Below are positions 25,032 through 33,682 of a stretch of DNA of 64,000 bases, in pieces. The notes beneath the pieces were generated by a model. That model saw only the letters and a list, made by a program, of their open reading frames with translations, had not been told where the DNA came from and ran no database searches. A program made the translations under genes and the position numbers. This DNA is from Bacteroidetes bacterium MED-G17 (GTDB lineage: Bacteria; Bacteroidota; Bacteroidia; NS11-12g; UBA9320): the NCBI GenBank assembly GCA_002457675.1, contig NTKK01000002.1:62001-126000 (forward strand). Direction: 5' to 3'. How positions within the stretch are numbered: position 1 is the first letter of the stretch; every line of letters begins with the position of its first letter.

Positions 25032-25484
25032 TTGCTCTCTAAAATCAAAAACATACTCGAAAGATCAGGCTTTGCGTCTGTTGCTGTCAACCAAAGTGAT
25101 GTACACAACCAAGAACACCTCACTTGCAAATTCTATTTTGAAGACTCACAAACAGAAGTATCCATGAACATCATGCTTCTCTCCGATTTGGAAGAAGAAT
25201 TAGACGATTTGAAGATTATGCAATACTTTGTGGAACTTCCAATGAAACTAGCAGAAATACCGAATGAAAAATTTGCCACATTTATTCATAAGATGATGAA
25301 TACAAACTTTGAATTGCCAATAGGCTCTTTTGGGCACTTAATAGAAAGTGATCTCGTTTATTTTCAGTATAGGGAAATATTCAATCCTAAGATTTCTGTT
25401 GCTGAAATTGAAAAAAAACTTTTGGTCTGTTTGGATCTTATTTGTTGGCAATTAGAGAAGTTTATCCAAGCAACAGATCAATAA
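25032..25484 (+). CDS. Second chaperone-like protein (YbjN-type), partner of the second cargo
   Basis: 150 residues beginning at TTG 25032; a stop lies seven bases upstream in frame and no ATG is available. The protein is very acidic. The segment NTNFELPIGSFGHLIESD with VYFQYRE matches the YbjN core and parallels NSDTGFLVF and YFISYRS in the small protein after the first cargo. Type III chaperones share this fold and acidity. It ends the forward cargo run, two bases before the stop of the convergent NTPase gene. Confidence 0.6.
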   Translation: MLSKIKNILERSGFASVAVNQSDVHNQEHLTCKFYFEDSQTEVSMNIMLLSDLEEELDDLKIMQYFVELPMKLAEIPNEKFATFIHKMMNTNFELPIGSFGHLIESDLVYFQYREIFNPKISVAEIEKKLLVCLDLICWQLEKFIQATDQ

Positions 25485-25486
25485 AA

Positions 25487-28400
25487 TTAATTTACTTTAT
25501 TCCTAAGTTCATCTAAGAGTTCATCTGAGTTGGAATACCATGCCAAGGCATTCCCCCCTTCATCAATGGATACCAAGAAATGTCCAGATCCAATCTCAGC
25601 TTTTACCATTTTCCAAACCCACTTTTCATGGCCCTCTAAAGAAGAAATTTGATTCAATTTTTTTAGCGACGAATTGTTTTGATTCATTGAAAATACTTTC
25701 ACTTCGTTGTCCAAAGAAGAAGTAACCAAATAGGAAGACTCAGGCAAATATGCCAAGGAGGTTATAGCAGAATTGTGTGCATTCATATCTACTCTCTCAA
25801 CCAATTCCTTTCCATTTCGCTTGTAGACCTTTAATCTACCTTTTTGCGTTCCCAAAATAACCCAACGATCGTCCACAAATATGGAGGAACTAGATTCAAT
25901 ATTTTTTAAGAAAAACGCTGACTGAATGCCATTTTCGTCCAGGGTTTTTAACTGACCATTGATAACAAAAAATATTTGATTTTGGAATTGAAAAACAGTT
26001 TGAATTTTATGATTAAACTTTAGCGGGTCTTTGGCTTTTATCAAATTTGGTGTTTGAAGGAAATAAAAAGTATTTAAACCGCGAGCGATTATTGTCTTCC
26101 CAAAAATGAAAAAATCTTTGACAATATCATTTTTTTCAGCCTCAAATGCGATTCTTTTTGATGTCTTTTGGCTCGGATCAAAGATGGCCAAAAAAGCCTC
26201 CCCTGCCGAAACACCTCCCAAGGCAACATTTCCATTGGGCAATAGTTTACAACTTCTTAAATCAACAAGGTTATTTGAATTAGAGACTCTATGCACCGGT
26301 AGAATATTTCTGCCGGGTGTTTTGAAGGTAATATTTTCAGCAAAATATACCACCCCCTTATTTCCAACCGATACTGCATTTCCTCTTTGGTTGATGTCGA
26401 TATCCCTCAAATTGCCATTGTATTTTGTTTTGCTTCCGTCGGAGGTGCTCAGGAGATTCATTTTGGTATCTATGTACTTATTTTTCCCATTTATTTTTTC
26501 AAAAGAAGTTTGAAAAATGGGTTGCAATTGACTCAGATTCAAGTTGGCATATTCTTCGGGGTTTTCCTGCTTTAGTTCATTTTGTGTTTTTCGCAACTGA
26601 TCAGCAGAGTCAACCACTTGTTGAACATAAAATTCTATGCTTTTTTTATCGTTTATATCCGCAATTTTTAACTGATTCGATAGTTGCAATAATTTTGCTT
26701 CAACGGAGGCAATTCGCTTTAGCTTTTTGGCTTCCTTTTCATTTTTTTCTGCTTTTTTTCTTTCTTTATCGGCACGCCTCTCATTTGATTCTGCCCGTTT
26801 TCTTTCCTCTTGGGCTTTGATTAAGTTGAATCTAGCTTGCAATTCTGCTTTTTCGGCCTCAATTTTTGATTCTTCTGCACTTTTCTCAGCTTTTTTGGCT
26901 TCCTTTTCACTTTTTCTCGCTTCCTCCGTCTTTTCATCAGCGAGGTACCTTGCTGCAATAGAACTGTCTTTTGCGATCCTAGCCTGTTCAGCTTTATACT
27001 CAGCAAAATCCAAACTTGCCGTGGCTTCGTTCCTACTTTTTCTTGCATCCTCTCCCATAATAAAGGCGACCACTGCAGCAACTAAGGCAAAACTTACCAG
27101 AAGCAATAGACCTCTAATCCTTTTCCTATTTTTATTCTTTTCATTTTCGAGCTCTAATTTTTTACGTTTCTTTTCTTGGTTGTCTTCGAACTTGCTCTTT
27201 TCCAAGTAAGTGAATGCTTTGTCAAAATCGTCCCGATATCTTTGAAGCCATTGCCTTTCTAATTTGTTATGCTCCTGCCAAGCTAAAAAATATTCAAGCT
27301 CAGGAGATTTCAATAAATTTCCCCTTTCATTCTCATAACTTTCTGACAGGTCACAAAGTTGAAGATAGTTGCTTTTATTTTTGTTCTCTTCTTCCAACCA
27401 ATTTGTTATTTGATCAATTAAAAATGAGTGTCTTAAAAACCTAAGTTTTATGGTCTCACTGCGGACTTGATCTGACTCTTTGCCTTTGATTTCGTGTGCT
27501 CCATAAATATTTATTTTCCTAATAAATAAAAATGAATGGGGATCATAGGCAACCATGGTCTTTATAATTTTTTCAATATCAGAACCAATATATTTCACCA
27601 ATTCCTTTTTTGAATATATTGGCTCTAAACTGCTATTGGTTTTATTGGTGAAAAAAAGTTGAACCAATTTTTTAATGATCTGCTGTTCTTCATTTTCTAA
27701 ATCATGAAACCTTTGACTAAAATTTTCCTTTTCAAAGCGATAAATGGGCAAACAATTTATAACTTCTTGCTTTCCAATATTCCTAATTTTTAGCTCTTTT
27801 AGAAATGGATTCAAAAAGGGTAGTTGACAGTCACCTACCTGATTCAGAATTTCAAGAAAAACAGCATCCTCGGATTTTATTTCGTCCTCCAAACCAAAAC
27901 TGGAAATTGTCTCCTTCAGGCCAGATTCCTCCAAATCATTGATGGCAAACTGACTTTTGGAAATTTTTTCTTGGAACATGGGATATTCAGAAAATGCATT
28001 GATAGCATTTGACCTTATTCCCAAAATCAAGTAAATTTTTTTGTCCTCGGCAACCTTAAAAATATTTGAAATAAACTGGTTGATTTGGTCTCGATTGTCT
28101 TTTTCTGAAACTCGGCTGAGTTGAATCAATTCCTCAAAATCATCGACTATAAGTAAATGGTTCGTATTTTCTTTATTGTTCTCCAGAAAAATTTCAAGCC
28201 CCCGATTGCTGGATTCCATGTCTGTCTCGAGATTTTTTACCACATCTAAATCAATATTTTCGCCTTGATCCACAGAACGAACAACTTGCCATGAAAGATT
28301 GAACAAGGCATTGGTGCCTGGAGCCATCCTAGTAAAAATCCATTCTTGATGATCAAAACCATTCTTATTGGATTCAAGTCTTCTTGGAATCAACTCATTT

Positions 28401-28516
28401 ATTATTACAGACTTACCACACCCTTCTTCACCATGAACAAAAACAAAGCCGTAATCCCTTAGAAGCTCAATGCTGGTCTCAATTTGCCTTTTCCTCCAGT
28501 TATAAAACGAATCCAT
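25487..28516 (-). CDS. Membrane-anchored STAND-like NTPase with coiled coil and C-terminal beta-propeller
   Basis: 1009 residues. A P-loop NTPase domain begins at the N-terminus with Walker A GEEGCGKS near residue 29 and Walker B LLIVDDF near 121. A single membrane helix (LLLLVSFALVAAVVAFIM) lies near residue 465, followed by a highly charged Ala/Lys/Glu coiled coil, then a WD-like propeller with the repeated pattern of SLAYLPESSYLVTSSLDNEV. This domain order is that of novel STAND proteins that sense a signal. ATG 28516 is chosen over TTG 28525 because a TAAATTTG element at 28523-28530 overlaps the latter. A second propeller protein of the same layout without the NTPase lies at 55710. Confidence 0.8.
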   Translation of the reverse strand: MDSFYNWRKRQIETSIELLRDYGFVFVHGEEGCGKSVIINELIPRRLESNKNGFDHQEWIFTRMAPGTNALFNLSWQVVRSVDQGENIDLDVVKNLETDMESSNRGLEIFLENNKENTNHLLIVDDFEELIQLSRVSEKDNRDQINQFISNIFKVAEDKKIYLILGIRSNAINAFSEYPMFQEKISKSQFAINDLEESGLKETISSFGLEDEIKSEDAVFLEILNQVGDCQLPFLNPFLKELKIRNIGKQEVINCLPIYRFEKENFSQRFHDLENEEQQIIKKLVQLFFTNKTNSSLEPIYSKKELVKYIGSDIEKIIKTMVAYDPHSFLFIRKINIYGAHEIKGKESDQVRSETIKLRFLRHSFLIDQITNWLEEENKNKSNYLQLCDLSESYENERGNLLKSPELEYFLAWQEHNKLERQWLQRYRDDFDKAFTYLEKSKFEDNQEKKRKKLELENEKNKNRKRIRGLLLLVSFALVAAVVAFIMGEDARKSRNEATASLDFAEYKAEQARIAKDSSIAARYLADEKTEEARKSEKEAKKAEKSAEESKIEAEKAELQARFNLIKAQEERKRAESNERRADKERKKAEKNEKEAKKLKRIASVEAKLLQLSNQLKIADINDKKSIEFYVQQVVDSADQLRKTQNELKQENPEEYANLNLSQLQPIFQTSFEKINGKNKYIDTKMNLLSTSDGSKTKYNGNLRDIDINQRGNAVSVGNKGVVYFAENITFKTPGRNILPVHRVSNSNNLVDLRSCKLLPNGNVALGGVSAGEAFLAIFDPSQKTSKRIAFEAEKNDIVKDFFIFGKTIIARGLNTFYFLQTPNLIKAKDPLKFNHKIQTVFQFQNQIFFVINGQLKTLDENGIQSAFFLKNIESSSSIFVDDRWVILGTQKGRLKVYKRNGKELVERVDMNAHNSAITSLAYLPESSYLVTSSLDNEVKVFSMNQNNSSLKKLNQISSLEGHEKWVWKMVKAEIGSGHFLVSIDEGGNALAWYSNSDELLDELRNKVN

Positions 28517-28522
28517 CCTAAG

Positions 28523-28530
28523 CAAATTTA
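28523..28530 (-). promoter_or_regulatory. -7 promoter element of the NTPase-propeller gene
   Basis: TAAATTTG on the minus strand matches TAnnTTTG and ends seven bases before the ATG at 28516. No clear -33 TTG. A plus-strand TAAATTTG also occurs at 28561-28568, facing the operon at 28622. Confidence 0.45.
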
Positions 28531-28621
28531 TGGATATAAAAACATTTTGATTGACCTGATTAAATTTGTGTGTTTTGTTTTGAGCTCGGATTCAAGTTTT
28601 TCCTCTTTAAGTCTTTTCACT

Positions 28622-29527
28622 ATGTTGGAGTCATCCAAATACACTCTTGATATTTGTATTGATGAAAAATACTTTTTCTCCCTCTCTGAACAACTGCTGG
28701 CTCTTGCAAATCGTGAGTTATTTGTCAATTGTGTTGTGCTAAAATCAACCGAAAAGACGTTTGACATCCAACAATCTAATTTTATTTTCAGGTTGAAAGC
28801 TTCAGGATTCAATGTTTTCATATCGAAAGAAAAACGAGACTCTTTTGCAATCATCGACAAACAACAAGTCATTTTTTTCGACAAAAAAAGTTCACCCATA
28901 TTTGAACTTGAAAAATCCAAAGCATTGAACCTTTTGAATATATTTTTAGAAATCACCAAATCTGCCTTCCGAGTTTCTTCAGAAAAACGGATAGAAATTC
29001 AACATTTTAATGTGTCTTCATATGAAGTTGACCCTGGCAGTGAAATCACCATCACTTGGAAATGCATCAATGCGCAAAATGTTCATTTACAAGGGTACGG
29101 TCCTATTCCTGACGAAGGGTCGGTAAAGAAGAAAATTGCCAAAAATGAATTATTGGTCCTTCAAGCAAATTCTGGTGAGGAGCGGATCGAAAAAAGGATA
29201 TTGGTCAAAACATTTCAAAAACCAAGTTTGCAACTACACTTCTATTTTTTAGATAAAAAATCCCAAAAATATTTACCCATAAAGAACAGATCAAAATTTT
29301 TTGTGAACAAAAATACCAAGATAAAGATTGAATGGAACGCTTTAAATACCGAAGAAATTACAGAAAAAAATTGGGGGGTACTTCCACAAAATGGAGCAAT
29401 GGAATTTACAGTATCTAAAAACCAAGATTTATGTTTTGAGCTAAGTTCCCAGAAAAGAAAAAGTTCAACAAGCGTTTATTTTATAGTAAATCCGAGACAT
29501 TTTTCCCTTTTTAAAAAAAATAAATGA
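28622..29527 (+). CDS. PLD-like domain plus Ig-like domain protein, first gene of the injection-system operon
   Basis: 301 residues from ATG 28622; the frame is open from 28484 but the sequence before that ATG is not family-like. Residues about 1-110 resemble half of a phospholipase D fold: a strand-helix with LLALANRELFVNCVVL, then RLKASGFNVFISKEKRDSFAIIDKQQVIFFD, where the usual HxK is RDSFAIID-like, so catalysis is doubtful. Residues about 120-210 form an Ig-like domain (VDPGSEITITWKC). The C-terminal part repeats a similar strand pattern with NKNTKIKIEWNA. It heads the operon, 24 bases ahead of the DUF4407 gene. Confidence 0.6.
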   Translation: MLESSKYTLDICIDEKYFFSLSEQLLALANRELFVNCVVLKSTEKTFDIQQSNFIFRLKASGFNVFISKEKRDSFAIIDKQQVIFFDKKSSPIFELEKSKALNLLNIFLEITKSAFRVSSEKRIEIQHFNVSSYEVDPGSEITITWKCINAQNVHLQGYGPIPDEGSVKKKIAKNELLVLQANSGEERIEKRILVKTFQKPSLQLHFYFLDKKSQKYLPIKNRSKFFVNKNTKIKIEWNALNTEEITEKNWGVLPQNGAMEFTVSKNQDLCFELSSQKRKSSTSVYFIVNPRHFSLFKKNK

Positions 29528-29551
29528 TATTGAAACAATAATTGCCGAAGC

Positions 29552-30583
29552 GTGAACAAAATCGTCAATGCGTTAATATCAATTAGTGGAGCCAATGAAG
29601 GCATTTTGGGCAGGTGTCCTGACAATGAAAAAACGCGTATGGCCATCTATGGTACTTTTATTCTCATAACAAGTATATCGGCATGGGTAAGTGCCTATTT
29701 TGCTTTTTCGCTGATTACCAATCAAAAATTACTTCTCTTTTTGTTTTCCACGCTTTGGGCTGTATTTATATTCAACCTCGATAGAATTATGATCATCTCG
29801 TTTCACAAAAGTGGAAATTTGAGAAAAGATTTGATTGCGCTTTCTCCCCGACTCATTGTGGCTTTTGTTATTTCAGTTTCTTTGGCCAAACCACTTGAAT
29901 TGAAATTGTTTGAAAAAGAAGTTTTTCTCGAAATTCAAAATAATATCAGTCAACAAACAAGAAACATTCAAAAACATTATGATATTCAAATACAAAAACT
30001 AGACGAAAAGATTGTAAGTATCAATGATGATTTAAAAGACAAGTTTGAACTTAAAGAAAAATATTACCAGGAATACAAATGTGAATGCGATGGCACCTGC
30101 GGAACGAAAATAAAAGGAAGTGGGTCGGAGTGTGAAAGGAAGAAAAAAAAATATGAAAAGTTTTCAGAAGAGTTTTACATCATCAAAAAAGAAATGGCAA
30201 AACAGATTGAAACCATCAATTCAAAGAGCAAACTAATCACCCAAGAAAAAAATCAGGAAATAAATAAATTACAAAATGCCAATCATTTCGGTTTCCTCAA
30301 CCAGCTGAACGCACTCAAAGATATCAACGGGTTCAATTCACTAGCCATTATTTTATTGATATTTTTACTGGAATGTGCACCACTTTTGTCTAAAGTACTA
30401 ACGCCAATTGGTCCCTACGATTTACTGTTGCAGGAGCTTCACAATTCCTATTCAAGGAAAAAATCATTTCATTTAAATAAATCTGACCAAGAGGAAAATA
30501 CGTCAAATCAATTCTTTTCTTTTTCAGAGTCAGAAAAGAAACGAATTCAAGAATTTGAAAAAAATCAAGATGCAAAAAACTAA
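29552..30583 (+). CDS. DUF4407 membrane protein
   Basis: 343 residues, starting at GTG 29552. Three to four membrane helices sit in the N-terminal third, with the DUF4407 hallmark FNLDRIMIISFHKSGNLRKD and the following SPRLIVAFVISVSLAKPLELKLFEK. A long helical periplasmic or cytoplasmic arm follows, containing a Cys-rich patch (CECDGTCG near residue 175) and ending in another membrane helix near residue 265. Its function is unknown. It is the second gene of the injection-system operon, which gives it an envelope role in that system by inference; overlap with the next gene is 14 bases. Confidence 0.85.
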   Translation: MNKIVNALISISGANEGILGRCPDNEKTRMAIYGTFILITSISAWVSAYFAFSLITNQKLLLFLFSTLWAVFIFNLDRIMIISFHKSGNLRKDLIALSPRLIVAFVISVSLAKPLELKLFEKEVFLEIQNNISQQTRNIQKHYDIQIQKLDEKIVSINDDLKDKFELKEKYYQEYKCECDGTCGTKIKGSGSECERKKKKYEKFSEEFYIIKKEMAKQIETINSKSKLITQEKNQEINKLQNANHFGFLNQLNALKDINGFNSLAIILLIFLLECAPLLSKVLTPIGPYDLLLQELHNSYSRKKSFHLNKSDQEENTSNQFFSFSESEKKRIQEFEKNQDAKN

Positions 30584-31724
30584 ATACTTAATTATCACCT
30601 TTTTCTTTTTGTGTGCCAATTTTCAGACTTATGCCCAAAACAACACAGAAGATCTTATAAACAAGGATGCATTGCTTAAAAAAGCCAAAAGCTTAGTGGA
30701 GAATGTCATTGACAAAACCAAACCCAGCAACGGAAATCAGTCAAATAAGATGGTTGAGTTATTGGCCAAAGGAGAAATTCTGGATTTAAATATTTCCAGT
30801 GCTCGTATTTTGGATTCTCTTTTCGAAAAATTAAGACCACCTAAAGTGAGTCAAATAAAAAAGGGTTTTGAACTTGAATTGTCTAGAAAACAGAATTCAG
30901 CAAGTTATGAGATACCGCTTTCACTTCATGATACCTTGCAGTTAAAACTTTTAATTAAAAAAGCCAACCGCACCCAAATGGAATTTTATTTCCAAGACTC
31001 ATTGGTTCAAAAATTTGAAACTTTAAAAGCCAAAGAAGAAATAAATTTCAAATGGATTTCAAACAATAAAGGGAACCTTATTATAAACGTGGCGAAAAAA
31101 ATTCCATTGAATTTTAAGGCAAGTGGCCTATACACCATTTCCCCTTATCAAAAAAAATTATCCGTTTCCATTGATAACGATACCACTGAAAACCCAATTG
31201 AGGAAGAAATAAATAGAATTGATAGCAATTTTCTTGTTTTGTTGAATGAACCTATCCAACTAAGTGGTTATTTGGATCTTACCAAGCAGCATACGTTTCA
31301 TAAAACCTTTGATATACCCAGAGATTCCTTTACGGTTCTTGGTATTGCACTTAAGCTGTCGCATAAAGACTCAAGCTTACTTCCCGAATCTTTTTTCAAT
31401 AAATTTGTGATGCCAGAGTTTAGTCAAAATAAGGCAAATGAGACAGCTTTTTTTAAACCACACAATCTCAAAATATCCCACGAATTTTTCGGTAATTGTG
31501 TAGAGCAACCCTTCAAAAGCAAGCACTCAAAATCCGGTCAATCCCTCTTTTTACTCCAAAACAGTTTGTGCCAACAATTTGAGTTGGAATTCGCCAACCA
31601 ATCTCAGATCTATAATTTGAATTTTAAAGCTATAGCATTATTAATTTACAAATCCACTAGCTTTGTTAAAAGTCAAACGGTGCGTAAAAAAATTAAACCG
31701 AAGGTTTATGTTCAGTGGAAATAG
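30570..31724 (+). CDS. Secreted protein of unknown function in the injection-system operon
   Basis: Starts at ATG 30570 inside the previous gene. Signal peptide YLIITFFFLCANFQTYAQ, then about 360 residues of mostly beta-type sequence with repeated phrases such as LILKKANRTQMEFYF-like strands. No family identified. A two-Cys C-terminal region (GNCVEQP, NSLCQQFEL) may form a disulfide. It is one of several envelope proteins encoded ahead of the sheath; it overlaps the GH18-fold gene by 17 bases. Confidence 0.7.
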   Translation: MQKTKYLIITFFFLCANFQTYAQNNTEDLINKDALLKKAKSLVENVIDKTKPSNGNQSNKMVELLAKGEILDLNISSARILDSLFEKLRPPKVSQIKKGFELELSRKQNSASYEIPLSLHDTLQLKLLIKKANRTQMEFYFQDSLVQKFETLKAKEEINFKWISNNKGNLIINVAKKIPLNFKASGLYTISPYQKKLSVSIDNDTTENPIEEEINRIDSNFLVLLNEPIQLSGYLDLTKQHTFHKTFDIPRDSFTVLGIALKLSHKDSSLLPESFFNKFVMPEFSQNKANETAFFKPHNLKISHEFFGNCVEQPFKSKHSKSGQSLFLLQNSLCQQFELEFANQSQIYNLNFKAIALLIYKSTSFVKSQTVRKKIKPKVYVQWK

Positions 31725-33444
31725 ATACAAGTTAATCTTTCTGTTGGTTTTTGGAGTAAGTTTAAACAGTGGTTGTAGAAAGGTCTTAAAGCCGCTAAAT
31801 ACAGCTGTTCGCAATACCAATTCCGAGAAAAGATATACAGAAAACACCTTCCGAAGAATGGGTAAAACGCTTGGGTTCAGAAACCCCCAAAAGAGAGTAA
31901 GTCTACAAAAAGTAGACTCGCTGCAAAAATCATATTTGGACACGAATCAGAAAAATGTCATCAATAGATACAACTATCTCTTTAATGCTTTAAATGGTAA
32001 AAATGCCTTGGATGCATTAAATTGGGATAAAGACAAAAATAAATTTTACCGACGCAACAAAAAGTACCAAAGAATTCGTCCTCAATATGAAGTATTTGGG
32101 TGGCATCCTTATTGGAACAAAGACAATTGGAAAAGCTACCCACTAGACTTAATTTCAACCATTGCTTTCTTTTCATATAAGATAAACCCTGAAACAGGTT
32201 CTTACACAAACAGAGAAAATATTGTAGAATGGAAAACAACCGAACTTATTGACTCTGCAAAAGCTACCAAAACAAAGGTTTTGCTGAGTGCAGCATGTAC
32301 TGGCCAAAAAGAGGTAGAAAGATTTCTCACCAATCAACAAAGCCAATCACAATTTATAGACTCCATCAAAAAATTAATTCAGTACCGAAATACAGACGGA
32401 GTAGAGCTACACTTAGAGGATATTCAAGACAAACATTGGAAATATTATGGAAACTTAATCAAGCAAACCAGCAAAAGATTTAGACAAACTTTCAGCGATC
32501 GTAAGGTGGATATCTACGTATCTGTACCGCCCGTTTTGTCAAAAAATGCAATTTCAGTGCTTCAAGATATCTTATATAGAGTAGATAGGATTGTTGTTTC
32601 TGGTTACCAATTTAATCCTCCCAATGGTTTTTCCGGCTCAATTGCGCCCTTGATAGACCTAGATGGAAAAGGCAGTATCGAAAAATCACTCCAAATTATC
32701 AAAGATAATTTTACCAATACAAACAAATTTATTTTTGCCCTCCCGCTCTATGGAAGCCTATGGTCAGGAGAACTTCAAAATTCAAACACCTACTCCACAG
32801 GTTTTGACAATTTTGTAACTCAAAAGGAAGTTTATATCATGTCAGAGGATACACAATCCCTTGCTTACTATTCAAAAGAATTTGATGAGCAATCTTATAC
32901 AAATTTTTTCTTTTTTGAATACAAAGACAGCACTTCACACGAATTTTGGTTCGATGATGCCTATACAACCACCCGAAAAATGGATGCAGCCTTGGACAAC
33001 GGGATAAAGGGTGTAGGGTTTTGGGCACTGGGCTATGAAGCTCCCGACGGCATACTTTGGGACAATATTGCCGAGAGATTTTCAACGGACACGCTGGCTA
33101 TTGCTAACCCTATCAATGAAATAAAAGGGTATCCGTTTTCGGTTTCGGCATTTTTACTGAAGTACAAAAGTATTTTGATTACCTCCTTTTGCTTTCTCAT
33201 TTTATTTCTCTCCATTGCCCTCATCATCACCGTGTCGGACCAAAACTTTCGGAACGCCATGTACAGAGATTATTTTGTAGGGTTTATAAAAATATTAATT
33301 TTAGTGTCCCTTTTTGTACCCTTATTTGCCTTAATTGATTTTTTAAATCAGCGGTTATTATACATTATCAGTTTTATTTTGGGAATTGCTGCAAGCTTTT
33401 TGTTGGGGAAAATAACTTTTAACTTCAAACAAAACAGACCATAA
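31708..33444 (+). CDS. GH18-fold protein with degenerate active site and C-terminal membrane helices
   Basis: 578 residues from ATG 31708. The N-terminus has a hydrophobic stretch ending in NSGC, which may be a lipobox or signal anchor. A glycoside hydrolase 18 fold spans residues about 120-430: YEVFGWHPYW, VLLSAACTG, and the catalytic-loop pattern DGVELHLEDI, in which the conserved DGxDxDxE has become D-G-V-E-L-H-L-E, keeping only the first Asp and last Glu. The C-terminus adds three predicted membrane helices. It therefore probably binds glycan or peptidoglycan at the membrane rather than cutting chitin. It sits between a secreted protein and a small membrane protein in the operon. Confidence 0.75.
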   Translation: MFSGNRYKLIFLLVFGVSLNSGCRKVLKPLNTAVRNTNSEKRYTENTFRRMGKTLGFRNPQKRVSLQKVDSLQKSYLDTNQKNVINRYNYLFNALNGKNALDALNWDKDKNKFYRRNKKYQRIRPQYEVFGWHPYWNKDNWKSYPLDLISTIAFFSYKINPETGSYTNRENIVEWKTTELIDSAKATKTKVLLSAACTGQKEVERFLTNQQSQSQFIDSIKKLIQYRNTDGVELHLEDIQDKHWKYYGNLIKQTSKRFRQTFSDRKVDIYVSVPPVLSKNAISVLQDILYRVDRIVVSGYQFNPPNGFSGSIAPLIDLDGKGSIEKSLQIIKDNFTNTNKFIFALPLYGSLWSGELQNSNTYSTGFDNFVTQKEVYIMSEDTQSLAYYSKEFDEQSYTNFFFFEYKDSTSHEFWFDDAYTTTRKMDAALDNGIKGVGFWALGYEAPDGILWDNIAERFSTDTLAIANPINEIKGYPFSVSAFLLKYKSILITSFCFLILFLSIALIITVSDQNFRNAMYRDYFVGFIKILILVSLFVPLFALIDFLNQRLLYIISFILGIAASFLLGKITFNFKQNRP

Positions 33445-33445
33445 G

Positions 33446-33682
33446 ATGGGGAAAAAAATTTTCAAAGAAATTTTATACTTTCTAGGGTTTTGCCTCGCCT
33501 CTGTGCCGATGGCCTTTATTTTTCTTAGTCTTCTTAAAATTGCAAGTCAAAACAATCATATAAATGATTTTGAAAAGGTATTTGTAGTAGAACTTTTCAT
33601 TATTGCATTTTTTATCAGCTTGGCAACATGTTATTTAATGAGACTAATGTTTGTAGGATTAAAAAAGATTTTATTGGGATAA
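33446..33682 (+). CDS. Small membrane protein, two helices
   Basis: 78 residues: two hydrophobic helices (FLGFCLASVPMAFIFLSLLK and VFVVELFIIAFFISLATCYL) separated by a short polar loop. No family recognised. It is one base after the GH18-fold gene and abuts the cap gene at 33683, so it belongs to the same operon. Holin-like or anchor-like function is conceivable but not supported by any motif. Confidence 0.65.
   Translation: MGKKIFKEILYFLGFCLASVPMAFIFLSLLKIASQNNHINDFEKVFVVELFIIAFFISLATCYLMRLMFVGLKKILLG

Noticed and set aside
26700-27210. Plus-strand open frames over the coiled coils at 26700-27200
   Set aside because: These Ser/Phe/Leu-rich frames are the antisense of Lys/Glu/Ala-rich coiled coil in the NTPase gene and are typical shadows.
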